From assembly GCA_025359125.1 (NCBI GenBank), contig JANYHI010000040.1, positions 1 through 58,858 of the forward strand: DNA of 58,858 nucleotides. Reading direction: 5' to 3'. The translations under genes were made by a program, and so were the position numbers. Below, one piece after another: positions 8,865 to 17,444 of this stretch; the first letter of the stretch is position 1; each line of letters begins with the position of its first letter. The notes beneath the pieces are model-generated. The model was not told the DNA's origin. It searched no databases and worked only from the letters and a program-made list of their open reading frames with translations. Source of the stretch: Cytophagales bacterium (GTDB lineage Bacteria; Bacteroidota; Bacteroidia; Cytophagales; Cyclobacteriaceae).

Positions 8865-9290
8865 TTATTTCTTGTCAATAACAGCCATCGTTATTCTACT
8901 GATACAAACCAGTTCTTGGTTCTCATTCGTAATTCTAATCTCCCAGACTTGTGTCTTCTTACCCAAGTGTATTGGCCTGGTTATCCCAAATACAAAACCC
9001 TCCCTTACCGATTTTATATGATTTGCATTGATTTCCAGTCCCACGCAATATTGTTTGCTTAGGTCGATGCAACATGCCGCCCCCAAACTTCCCAGCGTTT
9101 CAGCCAATGCAACCGAAGCACCACCATGTAACAAACCTTGTGGTTGATGTGTTCGCTTATCTACCGGCATTTTTGCTTCAATAAAGTCTTCTCCAATTTT
9201 TGTGACTTCTATACCAAGGTGAGATACCATGGTATTCTCTGAGATTTTGGTTAAAGCATCTAATGTTATCGCAGGGTTAAAGATTGCCAT
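8865..9290 (-). CDS. hotdog-fold thioesterase, probable DHNA-CoA hydrolase
   Basis: 141 residues of the PaaI/YbdB-like hotdog thioesterase type. Signatures are QPQGLLHGGASVALAETLGS (the HGG motif with the catalytic Glu a helix later), LEINANHIKSVREG and GKKTQVWEIRITNE. It is the first gene of the men cluster, 2 bases ahead of menF. A thioesterase is needed to release DHNA from DHNA-CoA after MenB, and hotdog enzymes (MenI, YdiI) do this elsewhere. The placement makes that the likely job. The family alone would allow other acyl-CoA substrates. Confidence 0.85.
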   Translation of the reverse strand: MAIFNPAITLDALTKISENTMVSHLGIEVTKIGEDFIEAKMPVDKRTHQPQGLLHGGASVALAETLGSLGAACCIDLSKQYCVGLEINANHIKSVREGFVFGITRPIHLGKKTQVWEIRITNENQELVCISRITMAVIDKK

Positions 9291-9317
9291 GGTGGGTGGT
9301 AGATTGAAGTATTTCCT

Positions 9318-9325
9318 TATTTTTG
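9318..9325 (+). promoter_or_regulatory. possible -7 box of the histidine phosphatase gene
   Basis: TATTTTTG fits TAnnTTTG in the divergent gap between the men operon and the phosphatase gene, 36 bases before its TTG start. No matching -33 element was found, so this is a weak call. Confidence 0.3.
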
Positions 9326-9360
9326 CGCCCGATTATAAAGACGAGCCAAATTAATAGAAA

Positions 9361-10017
9361 TTGAGCATCAAAAAAATATATATCATCCGCCACGGCCAAA
9401 CTGATTTTAATCTACAGGGCATTGTTCAGGGTAGTGGAGTAGATTCGTCATTAAACGATTTAGGAAGGGCTCAAGCATTAGCTTTTTTTGAACACTACAA
9501 AGGTGTTCCTTTCGATAAGATTTATACTTCTAAACTGAAAAGGACAGTAGAATCGGTTCAGCATTTTATTGATTTAGGTGTTCCGTCAGAAGCATTGATT
9601 GGGTTGAATGAGATCAGCTGGGGATCTAAGGAGGGACAAAAGATTACGGAAGAGGAAGATGCTTATTACCATTGGATGCTTCAACAATGGCAATTGGGTA
9701 ACACATCGCTCCGAATTGAAGGAGGAGAAAGTCCTGAAGATGTGGTGGTACGGCAGAAGATTGCTCTCGAACACATACTAACCAACGAATCTGAAAAGAA
9801 TATTTTGATTTGTATGCACGGCCGTGCATTAAGAATTTTGGTAACCTTACTACTCAACTATCCACTTAAAAGCATGGATATGTTTGAGCATCGAAACTTA
9901 TGTTTATACCAGTTGGATTTTACGGGCTCAATGTTTGTAATAAAGAAACATAACGATGTATCTCATCTTGATACCCTGACAGTTGACAAGCAACCTTCTC
10001 TGCTAAAAACAGTGTAG
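9361..10017 (+). CDS. histidine phosphatase (phosphoglycerate-mutase superfamily)
   Basis: 218 residues with the RHG signature IYIIRHGQTDFNLQG near the N-terminus (phospho-accepting His), ALAFFEHYKG, YTSKLKRTVES, and the second active-site His in LICMHGRALRILVTLLL. These proteins hydrolyse phosphomonoesters; some are cofactor-dependent mutases or RNA/cobalamin-pathway phosphatases, and no substrate can be chosen here. The start is TTG at 9361; no in-frame ATG precedes the RHG motif. A possible -7 box lies 36 bases upstream. The gene is divergent from the men operon and convergent with the TPR gene. Confidence 0.85.
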   Translation: MSIKKIYIIRHGQTDFNLQGIVQGSGVDSSLNDLGRAQALAFFEHYKGVPFDKIYTSKLKRTVESVQHFIDLGVPSEALIGLNEISWGSKEGQKITEEEDAYYHWMLQQWQLGNTSLRIEGGESPEDVVVRQKIALEHILTNESEKNILICMHGRALRILVTLLLNYPLKSMDMFEHRNLCLYQLDFTGSMFVIKKHNDVSHLDTLTVDKQPSLLKTV

Positions 10018-10074
10018 ATTTTTTTGTAAAATATTCGGCATTGAAATCTAATGGCAAGCAACCAATAACTTTGA

Positions 10075-11577
10075 TTATCCTTTTATAGACTTTATCTGAT
10101 CTAAGGCTGCCTTAGCCTTGTTGTCGATGCTATTTTTATATTCGTGCCTTTTATAGGCTAAAGCTTGCTCGAAGTATTTCTTGGCACCAACATAATCTTT
10201 CTGTTCCTGTGCAAGATATCCTAGCTGCAATGCTGAGTTGGCTCCAAAATACCAGGGGTTTTCATTTGTCATCTTAATGGTTTGTAAATAGAGAGTTTTT
10301 GCGGTTGGTATGTCGTGCAATTTATGTGCAAGCCTTGCCTTACGATAATAATATTCAGTCTGCTCCTTTGCAGTCTTTAATTCAGTAAGCGTGATAGATT
10401 GTAAAGCCGCTGTGGCCTCGGAATAATATCCTCCATCTGTATATAATCTTGCTTTCAAAATTTTGATATTGGGGAGGTTTGGTTCTTCTAATTGCTTGGC
10501 GGCATACTTGTCAGGCTCTGCATTATCTTTACCAGTAATCTTTGCTTTTTCAAAGTTCGCTTTCGCTTGTGCTTCGTCCCCCATCAATAAATAGCAAAGA
10601 CCTATTTTGTAATAAGAGTCTTTTCGATAGCTGGAGCTTCTGTATCCCTTCTGGAATTTCTGAAATGCTAAAATGGCTTGCTGATATTCTCCTTTTTGAA
10701 GTAATGCCTCGGCTCGAAGATATTCCACATAATACATTTGCAGACCTTGTGCATTTTTATCTAAAATAGTGAAGAGATCTAATGCATTTTCGGCTTGAGA
10801 ATCTTTCATAAGCATATTAATAGCAATGAATAATACCAACCGATTGTCGGGTTGCTCTTTCAGGCATTCTTTCATGCCTTGGGCTGCTTCTGCAAAGTGT
10901 TGGTTAATAAATCCTTTAACAGTGAAGAAGAGAATGGTTGCCTCCAAGCTTAAGGATGATTTTGAATTACGAAGCTCAGATAACATTTTTTGCCCGGTTG
11001 TAACCTGACCGTGCATACCAAGTAATCCCATAAACCAGGCATACTTTTCAGGAACTGAGCCCACCATTACTTGGATAACGCCACTGGTTTTTTTAATCGG
11101 AATAAAATCGGGGTATTTTTTTTTACAGTCCTGCACCAAGTTATAAGCTCTGCGAATTGCAAAGACCGCATTAAATTCTTGCCCGGTATTTAGCAGATTA
11201 AATCCACGTTGAAGATTTAGCTCTGCCTGAAGAAAGAGTATTTCTGCGGTTTCGGGTAGGCCTTCTAAGTATTGCTGCCGTTGCTTAAAGTTTGTTTCAA
11301 ATTGATCCATTCGCTTGGGATCTTCTGTAACAAGTATGTCGATGGTCTCATTTAGGCTGAGTACGTACATCTTGTGTAACTCTTCGCTCTTGTTGGTAAT
11401 CTTATTTAGTTGTGCTAGGGCAACTTCAGGTTGTAGGTTCAATACCAGTTGATAGGCTTTTTGCATCTCTGGGCTAAACTGCCAGATTTTGTCAAAGGCA
11501 AAAAGACTGTTTGCGAATAAAAAAAAACAGGCTAGGAGGCCTGCTTTTTTGAGAATTGTATGGAAATGACTATGCAA
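10075..11577 (-). CDS. exported tetratricopeptide-repeat protein
   Basis: 500 residues. An N-terminal signal (KKAGLLACFFLFANSLFA) leads into an all-helical protein. Helix pairs with TPR spacing are clear in the C-terminal half: LLQKGEYQQAILAFQKFQKG, YKIGLCYLLMGDEAQAKANF, YYRKARLAHKLHDIPTAKTL and LQLGYLAQEQKDYVGAKKYF. TPR arrays act as protein-protein scaffolds, here in the periplasm. The N-terminal 280 residues also look like degenerate helical repeats. It overlaps the upstream coiled-coil gene by 8 bases, so the two are coexpressed. No enzyme motif is present and the partner is unknown. Confidence 0.8.
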   Translation of the reverse strand: MHSHFHTILKKAGLLACFFLFANSLFAFDKIWQFSPEMQKAYQLVLNLQPEVALAQLNKITNKSEELHKMYVLSLNETIDILVTEDPKRMDQFETNFKQRQQYLEGLPETAEILFLQAELNLQRGFNLLNTGQEFNAVFAIRRAYNLVQDCKKKYPDFIPIKKTSGVIQVMVGSVPEKYAWFMGLLGMHGQVTTGQKMLSELRNSKSSLSLEATILFFTVKGFINQHFAEAAQGMKECLKEQPDNRLVLFIAINMLMKDSQAENALDLFTILDKNAQGLQMYYVEYLRAEALLQKGEYQQAILAFQKFQKGYRSSSYRKDSYYKIGLCYLLMGDEAQAKANFEKAKITGKDNAEPDKYAAKQLEEPNLPNIKILKARLYTDGGYYSEATAALQSITLTELKTAKEQTEYYYRKARLAHKLHDIPTAKTLYLQTIKMTNENPWYFGANSALQLGYLAQEQKDYVGAKKYFEQALAYKRHEYKNSIDNKAKAALDQIKSIKG

Positions 11578-12364
11578 CTTTTTTGGCGGTTCTTTTAACG
11601 GGAGCTGCCTTTTTTGCTTTAGGTTCTTCTTCCATTGTACCTAAATCAACATCGGCTAAAATGCGACCTGAGTGCTCGTCAATTACGATCTTTTTCTTTT
11701 CGCGGATTTCAGCAATTTTTTGAGGAGGGATAATGATGTTGCAACCTTCGGCAGCACCACGCACTACACGTACTACCGCTAATCCATTGCTCAGGCTTTT
11801 ACGTAAACGATCATAATGTTTCAGCATTTTATCGTCAATTTTCTTTACGGCCTTTTCACGTTCAGTAAGAAGTCTTTTTTCTTCTTCTTCGCTTTCGGTA
11901 AGAATTCCTTGAAGCTCTCCTTTCTTATTATCTAAATCTTTATTTCTCTCACTAATCAAAGCTTCAATGGTAGTGATTTCAGCTTTTTTAGCTTCGATTT
12001 TATCTTTGGCTTCTTTAATTTTCTTTTCGCAAATCTGAACTTCCAGCTCTTGTAATTCTACTTCCTTGGTAATGGCATCAAATTCACGATTGTTCTTTAC
12101 GTTCTTTTGCTGTTCGTTATACTTCTTAGTGAGCTTTTCAGCCTCTTTAATTCCTTCTTTGTTCTTTTTGATGGCTTCTTCCAACTCCTTCATGTCACCC
12201 TCAAAGCGGCCAAGGCGAGTTTTGTAGCCCTCCATCTCGTCTTCCAGATCCTGAACTTCGTCTGGAAGGTCTCCCCGAAGTTTTTTAAGTTCGTCTAAGT
12301 TGGTGTCGATTGATTGAAGTTTTACTAAGGCTTCTAGTTTTTGTGTAACTGTCTGATTTTCCAT
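11570..12364 (-). CDS. coiled-coil protein with degenerate C4 zinc-ribbon domain
   Basis: 264 residues. Residues 1-180 form a long, charged antiparallel coiled coil (KLEALVKLQSIDTNLDELKK through EREKAVKKIDDKML). Residues 200-240 fit the zf-RING_7 / C4-type zinc-ribbon domain by layout (IIPPQKIAEIREKKKIV then SGRILAD). Only one of the four expected cysteines remains: C208 is kept, while the other positions read A205, D229 and S232. Family members act in RNA or nucleic-acid-linked roles or are untested. The tail (residues 245-264) is Lys/Ala-rich (KAKKAAPVKRTAKKVA), a possible nucleic-acid contact. The gene lies 3 bases after the Nif3 gene, a pairing common in Bacteroidota. Confidence 0.85.
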   Translation of the reverse strand: MENQTVTQKLEALVKLQSIDTNLDELKKLRGDLPDEVQDLEDEMEGYKTRLGRFEGDMKELEEAIKKNKEGIKEAEKLTKKYNEQQKNVKNNREFDAITKEVELQELEVQICEKKIKEAKDKIEAKKAEITTIEALISERNKDLDNKKGELQGILTESEEEEKRLLTEREKAVKKIDDKMLKHYDRLRKSLSNGLAVVRVVRGAAEGCNIIIPPQKIAEIREKKKIVIDEHSGRILADVDLGTMEEEPKAKKAAPVKRTAKKVA

Positions 12365-12367
12365 TAC

Positions 12368-13471
12368 TTAAATATAGCTTATTGGATTTGTGTTAGTCTT
12401 TGAAAAAGTGGTTGCAAACGTAGTAAATTTTTCGTTTAAAACCTCCGAAAGTAGGTCTTTTGTATATTGTTCACTTTCATAATGACCGATATCAGCCACC
12501 ACAATTTTGCCGTCAGCATCAAAAAATTCGTGGTATTTAAAGTCGGCACTAATGAAAATATCTGCTTTGGCCGCAATAGCCTGAGGTAAAAGAAAGCTAC
12601 CTGCTCCACCACAAATTGCAACCCTCTTAATTTTTGAACCGGTAGGAGAAGTATAGCGAATGCAAGAAGTGTTCATGATGCTTTTTAAACCATTCAGGAA
12701 GGGCAATAGTTCCATGGGCTTTTCTAACTCTCCAATCATGCCGGCACCTACTCCCTGATTTTCATTTTCTAAGCTGTGCAGGTAGTAGGCTACTTCTTCG
12801 TATGGATGAGTTTCTTTTAAAGCTGTTAAAATTTTACTTTTCAAATTTGTAGCAAAAAGGATTTCCACTCTTACCTCTTGCACTTTTTCAAGTTTTCCTT
12901 TCCGTCCAATAGTGGGTGAAGCTTTTTCATTCGGCTGAAATGTTCCTTCGCCAACTATTTGAAAGCTACAATTTTGGTAGTTGCCAATGTTTCCCGCCCC
13001 AGCGGAATGAAGTGCTTTGACAACTTCTTCTTTTTTATCGATTGGAATGAAGGTTGTTAGCTTCATCAGCGTACCTGTCTTAGGCTGCAAAACGCTCACG
13101 TTAATCAGGCCAATCTTATCAGCAATTTTTTTATTTACGCCTGTAGAAACATTATCGAGATTGGTATGGATGGCATAGATAGCGATATCATTTTTGATGG
13201 CTTTAATAATGGTTCGTTCAACGTAATTCTGTCCGTTCAATTTTTTCAATCCGCGAAATAAAATCGGATGATGCGCTACAATTAAATTGCACTTGGTGGC
13301 AATAGCCTCATCTACGATTGATTCGATACAATCGAGGGTAACCAAAATACCTTTTACTTCCCAGATGGGGTCTCCAGTTAGCAACCCGCAATTATCATAA
13401 CTTTCTTGGTATGACTTAGGGGCAATGGTTTCCAAATAATTGGTTACTTCTTTTATCGTGGTCGTTGCCAT
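12368..13471 (-). CDS. Nif3-like dinuclear-metal protein (YqfO type)
   Basis: 367 residues, the long form of the NIF3 family with a PII-like domain inserted in the middle (residues about 130-235: KTGTLMKLTTFIPIDKKEE to HPYEEVAYYLHSLENEN). Metal-site motifs flank the insert: CNLIVAHHPILFRGLKKLNG and AIYAIHTNLDNVSTGVNKKI on the left; VADIGHYESEQYTKDLL on the right. Proteins of this family form hexamers with two metal ions per site. They have been annotated as GTP cyclohydrolase I type 2 homologues, but a settled function is lacking. First gene of the three-gene operon nif3 / coiled-coil / TPR. Confidence 0.93.
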   Translation of the reverse strand: MATTTIKEVTNYLETIAPKSYQESYDNCGLLTGDPIWEVKGILVTLDCIESIVDEAIATKCNLIVAHHPILFRGLKKLNGQNYVERTIIKAIKNDIAIYAIHTNLDNVSTGVNKKIADKIGLINVSVLQPKTGTLMKLTTFIPIDKKEEVVKALHSAGAGNIGNYQNCSFQIVGEGTFQPNEKASPTIGRKGKLEKVQEVRVEILFATNLKSKILTALKETHPYEEVAYYLHSLENENQGVGAGMIGELEKPMELLPFLNGLKSIMNTSCIRYTSPTGSKIKRVAICGGAGSFLLPQAIAAKADIFISADFKYHEFFDADGKIVVADIGHYESEQYTKDLLSEVLNEKFTTFATTFSKTNTNPISYI

Positions 13472-13596
13472 TGTTTGTTTATTTTTGATTTTTTAAAATT
13501 AACGAAAGATAAGTTTGCGGTTGAAGAACGTACAGTTATATCATAAAATCGGAAGCGAATATTTCGGTATATTTATGACTTGCAAATTCATTAGAT

Positions 13597-13821
13597 ATGG
13601 AAACAATAGTTATAAAAATAAGTCAATCGAGTAAAGTGAAATCCTTGATTGAAATGCTAAAGTCAATGGATTTTGTTTCAAACGTAGCTTATTTTGATAA
13701 ATTGGAAAAAGCGAATTCATTATTTGATGAAGTGAATAAGCTTTCTCAAAGCACCGAATTAGCTTCCCTCTCCTTTGAGGAGATCAATAAAGAGATAAGT
13801 GATTCCAGAAATGGAAAATAG
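13597..13821 (+). CDS. antitoxin of a PIN-type toxin-antitoxin pair
   Basis: 74 residues, acidic and helical, with no DNA-binding motif that I can name (METIVIKISQSSKVKSLIEM start; LASLSFEEINKEISDSRNGK end). The short N-terminal strand followed by helices resembles small antitoxins that precede PIN toxins of COG1569 type. The TAG stop lies 11 bases inside the toxin reading frame, the overlap usual for such pairs. The identity rests mainly on position. Antitoxins of this class bind and block the toxin, and often repress the operon. Confidence 0.72.
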   Translation: METIVIKISQSSKVKSLIEMLKSMDFVSNVAYFDKLEKANSLFDEVNKLSQSTELASLSFEEINKEISDSRNGK

Positions 13822-14230
13822 TAGAATTGTTGTTGATACGAATGTGTTCATATCTTCAATTATTGGTCAATACAGTTTTCCTCATAAGATTTTTAAAGAA
13901 TTTATTTTCACCGGGGAAGTAATCTTATGTTTGTCGGAGGAAGTGTTCACTGAATATGCCTCCGTTTCAAAAAGAGAAAAATTTAAACTGTATCAAGGAT
14001 TCGAAAAAAAATCAACCGAACTTTTGTTGGCAATAGGTGAGATAGCAGAGTTTTATAGTTCTATAAATAAAATTGCTGCTATTGAAGATGAACCAGACAA
14101 TAGGATACTAGAATTAGCGGTAGCTGCCAAGGCAAAAGTTATAATAACCGGAAATCATCTAGATTTTAGTTTCAAAGAATTTGAGGGCATCACTATAAAA
14201 GCCCTAAGCAATTTTACGAAGAATTTATAG
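13811..14230 (+). CDS. PIN-domain ribonuclease toxin
   Basis: 139 residues from the ATG at 13811 (MENSRIVVDTNVFISSIIGQ). PIN-domain toxins are Mg-dependent RNases. The first acidic motif is VVDTNVF; then come the conserved Glu in LSEEVFTEYASVS, DEPDNRILELAVAAKAKVII, and the last motif position GNHLDF, where many relatives have GDxDL. This arrangement matches the putative toxin family of COG1569. It overlaps the antitoxin by 11 bases. An alternative start 12 bases upstream exists (13799). This pair is the only toxin-antitoxin module in the window and sits between housekeeping operons. Confidence 0.87.
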   Translation: MENSRIVVDTNVFISSIIGQYSFPHKIFKEFIFTGEVILCLSEEVFTEYASVSKREKFKLYQGFEKKSTELLLAIGEIAEFYSSINKIAAIEDEPDNRILELAVAAKAKVIITGNHLDFSFKEFEGITIKALSNFTKNL

Positions 14231-14266
14231 GGTCAAAGAAATAAAAAACTCAAAGATTGCTTATTG

Positions 14267-15328
14267 ATGTTTTATCTAAAACTACTTCTTTCGCCTTTAG
14301 CTATCCTATATCTTATTGCAACTAAGCTACGTAACTATTTCTATGACATTGGACTCAAACCTTCCTTCAGTTTCCAGACTATGGTAATAAGTGTAGGTAA
14401 TTTAAATGTAGGAGGGTCTGGCAAAACACCGATGATTGAATACCTCGTAAGACTTCTTCAGGATAAGTATTCGCTTGCTATTTTAAGCAGGGGATATGGA
14501 CGAAAGACAAAAGGATTTCGTATGGCTGGCAAAGAAGATAATGCAATGACTTTGGGTGATGAGCCGTTTCAATATTATCGCAAGTTTGGTAAGGAGGTGA
14601 TGGTTGCGGTGGGTGAAGAAAGAGCGTTGGCAATTCCTAGTTTATTAAATCAAGAAAACCCTCCAGATATAATTTTGATGGATGATGCCTTTCAGCACCG
14701 AAGTGTAAAACCACAGTTCTCCATTTTACTAACCGAGAAGGATAATCCCTTCTATAAAGATTTTGTTTTTCCGATGGGGCGCTTGCGCGAGAGCAGATAT
14801 GGAGCTAAGCGAGCAGACACTGTAATAGTTACCAAATGTAATTCAGAAGAAAAGAACATTGAAGAGACCGTTAATCAGGTAAGCAGCTATGCCGGAAATA
14901 AGCCCGTTTATTTTACCGGCTTATCATATAAAAATCCCGAACCATTTGAAGTGGGAAATCAAGTTGGCACTTCCGTTATTTTAGTGAGTGGAATTGCCAA
15001 TAGTGTTTATATAGAAAACTATGTGGCTCCGCATTTTAAACTGCTCAAGCATTTTAATTTTGAAGATCATCACATATACACAACAGCGGAAATCGAATCG
15101 ATTGAAAAAACGATGAAAGAATCGGGGGCATCTTCGATTATTACCACAGAAAAGGATATGGTTAAATTGATTGCTACTTCATTTGATGAGGTGCTTCATA
15201 AAGAACTTTGGTTTTTTCTGCCCATCGAAACTATTTTTTTAAATCGTGGTTCAGAATTTGATAAGATGATTCTTCTTACCATTGACAATAGATTGAAAGA
15301 GTTTGAGAGTAATGCCATTGGGGAATAA
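14267..15328 (+). CDS. lpxK: tetraacyldisaccharide 4'-kinase
   Basis: Phosphorylates the lipid A disaccharide at the 4' position. 353 residues from the ATG at 14267. N-terminal membrane-associated helix (FYLKLLLSPLAILYLIATKL); P-loop in VISVGNLNVGGSGKTPMIEY; ILSRGYGRKTKGF; LMDDAFQHRSVK, the family's DDxxQ/H stretch; FPMGRLRES; and HHIYTTAEIESIE and TTEKDMVKL near the end. It lies 23 kb from lpxD/lpxC-fabZ/lpxA, so the lipid A pathway is split over two loci. Its end overlaps the start of the porin gene. Confidence 0.96.
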   Translation: MFYLKLLLSPLAILYLIATKLRNYFYDIGLKPSFSFQTMVISVGNLNVGGSGKTPMIEYLVRLLQDKYSLAILSRGYGRKTKGFRMAGKEDNAMTLGDEPFQYYRKFGKEVMVAVGEERALAIPSLLNQENPPDIILMDDAFQHRSVKPQFSILLTEKDNPFYKDFVFPMGRLRESRYGAKRADTVIVTKCNSEEKNIEETVNQVSSYAGNKPVYFTGLSYKNPEPFEVGNQVGTSVILVSGIANSVYIENYVAPHFKLLKHFNFEDHHIYTTAEIESIEKTMKESGASSIITTEKDMVKLIATSFDEVLHKELWFFLPIETIFLNRGSEFDKMILLTIDNRLKEFESNAIGE

Positions 15329-17318
15329 CAACTACTATTTTTTGCGTGTGAATTTTTTGAAGAAGATTAGTTCTTTAATTGTTGGAATAACGATTACGTT
15401 TTGTGCGTCTGCTCAGAATGAAATAAAGCCATCCATCACACCTAAAAAAGATTCTACGACTTTAAAGAGAAAAGCAGTTAAGGTTGCATCTACTACTCAA
15501 TCAGATGCTCCGAAGAAAAGGATTTATTCCAAAATCGTAAACGACTCAAGCAAGAATGTTTATGGCCCTAAAACCACAAAATGGATTAGCGAAGAGGATT
15601 TGTTTTTAAATAAAAAAAACTATCAACCGCTGGATACTTCCATCCATAACTTTCATCGGTGGACGCTGATGCAAAAACTGAATAATAAGTATCAGGATTT
15701 AGGAAACGTAGGAACTGCAATGAATCCGATCTTTCCACTTATCTCCACTACTATTGGTGCTTCGTCTGGTTTTAAAGCTTACGATGCGAATTACGAAACA
15801 AATGAATTGCATCACTACAATAGTAAGTCTCCTTATACAAGAATTTATTTGGTGTGGGCAGGTAACGGTCGCGCCATGACTCACATCGAATTTACTCGGA
15901 ACATTAATAAGCGCTGGAATTTTGGACTCAACTACCGCCCTATTTTAGCTGATAAGCAAATCCAACGAAAGTTTGCAGACAGACAAACCATAAGTCACTA
16001 CTACGATTTTTTTACTAATTATAAATCAAAGAATGATAAGTATTCTTTGGTGTTTAATTATAGGAGAATTAGAACGAGAATAGAAGAAAATGGAGGCGTA
16101 GCGTTAGACAAAGATACCACCTTTGCTGCTTTCTTCGACCCCAATGCAAAACCAACATTAACCACTGCCGAGAGTGAAGACATTCGGCAGAATTTACATT
16201 TGTATCATCATTATCAGTTAGCCAAGCCATTGCAGATCTACCAAGCAATGGACTACAATACGCAGTCGAATTATTTCAGAATGAATCGAACTGATTTAGC
16301 CTCTAATTATTTTAAACAAACGATTATTGATTCTTTGAAAGTTACCGATGAAATGAGTTTTAAAACTTTCTCAAATGAAACGGGAATAAAAGGCACAGCA
16401 GCATTTCTGTTTTATAACTTTTACTATAAATTCAGAACGGTTTCAAATTCTATTCCTCAATTAAAAGGATATGACCCTCGTTCATCCTCTAGTCTGGTTG
16501 AAAACTATGTAGGCGGAAGAGTTGCTTTTCGATTTGACTCGTTGAGTGAATTAAATGCATCTGCCGAGCTATTGTTAGATGGCAATTATAAATTGGAAGG
16601 AGCACTTACCACACCTTGGCTTGATGCCAGCCTTACCAGTGTTTTAGCAAAGCCCGGCTACATGCAGCGAGCTTATCGAGGCAGTCATAATTTCTGGCAA
16701 AATAATTTTACGAACACATTCTCTAATCAACTAAAGGGATTTCTTAAAGTTAATTGGAAAGGCTTCAATTTTAGTCCTGGCGTTACCTACACGTTGCTCA
16801 ATAATTATATTTATTTTATCAAAGCATTTGATGGACAACGACCTGTGCAGTCTGACGGCAATCAGCAGATACTTTCGCCAGAAGTTAGATTATCGGTTCA
16901 ATTTTTTAAACGCTTTAATTTTAATACCAATGCCATCTATACCAAATTGGTTAAGAACGATGGTAATGCATTGAGAATACCTGAAGTGTTTGTAAACACA
17001 CAATTTACGTATAACAATTTCTTTTTTAAAAGAGCCTTGCAGATGGAGTTAGGTGTAGATGTTCATTACAAATCAGATTACTTGGCGTTAGGCTACGCGC
17101 CAGATATTCAGACTTATTATTTGCAAGATTCTCATGTGATAAGAAGTTATCCAGTCATAGATATTTTCATGAACGCTAAGATAAAAGGAGGTAGGTTGTT
17201 TATCAAATATCACAATGCCGCACAAGCGGGTAGTGCAACTGGTTACTTGTTAACGTACGGCTATCCTGCTGTATGGAATGTTATTGATTTTGGTTTTGAG
17301 ATACCTCTGTTTGATTAA
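15312..17318 (+). CDS. putative outer-membrane beta-barrel porin (Porin_10 type)
   Basis: About 668 residues. The signal peptide segment is LKKISSLIVGITITFCASAQ; the start may be the ATG at 15312, which overlaps lpxK, or a GTG at 15348 that gives a tighter signal peptide. After a lysine-rich linker comes a long alternating pattern of aromatic-rich strands such as YTRIYLVWAGNGRAMTHIEF and NKRWNFGLNYRPILADKQIQ, with a final strand ending in F/L-F (GFEIPLFD). I recognise the pattern as the putative porin family common in Bacteroidota outer membranes. Transport specificity is unknown. Confidence 0.8.
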   Translation: MPLGNNNYYFLRVNFLKKISSLIVGITITFCASAQNEIKPSITPKKDSTTLKRKAVKVASTTQSDAPKKRIYSKIVNDSSKNVYGPKTTKWISEEDLFLNKKNYQPLDTSIHNFHRWTLMQKLNNKYQDLGNVGTAMNPIFPLISTTIGASSGFKAYDANYETNELHHYNSKSPYTRIYLVWAGNGRAMTHIEFTRNINKRWNFGLNYRPILADKQIQRKFADRQTISHYYDFFTNYKSKNDKYSLVFNYRRIRTRIEENGGVALDKDTTFAAFFDPNAKPTLTTAESEDIRQNLHLYHHYQLAKPLQIYQAMDYNTQSNYFRMNRTDLASNYFKQTIIDSLKVTDEMSFKTFSNETGIKGTAAFLFYNFYYKFRTVSNSIPQLKGYDPRSSSSLVENYVGGRVAFRFDSLSELNASAELLLDGNYKLEGALTTPWLDASLTSVLAKPGYMQRAYRGSHNFWQNNFTNTFSNQLKGFLKVNWKGFNFSPGVTYTLLNNYIYFIKAFDGQRPVQSDGNQQILSPEVRLSVQFFKRFNFNTNAIYTKLVKNDGNALRIPEVFVNTQFTYNNFFFKRALQMELGVDVHYKSDYLALGYAPDIQTYYLQDSHVIRSYPVIDIFMNAKIKGGRLFIKYHNAAQAGSATGYLLTYGYPAVWNVIDFGFEIPLFD

Positions 17319-17444
17319 GTCTCAGCAAAAGAAGGATCACCTTTCTTTACCTTTTAATTTACCTTTTAAATAATAGCGGTTTTAGTTTAGCCTAAAGTAT
17401 CTTATATTTTGATGTAATTATTTTTGACGCTAAAACTTATTCCT

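Noticed and set aside
13597..15328. Toxin-antitoxin pair plus lpxK as one transferred island
   Set aside because: Base composition and codon use look like the neighbours, lpxK is core, and no attachment or mobility gene is seen.
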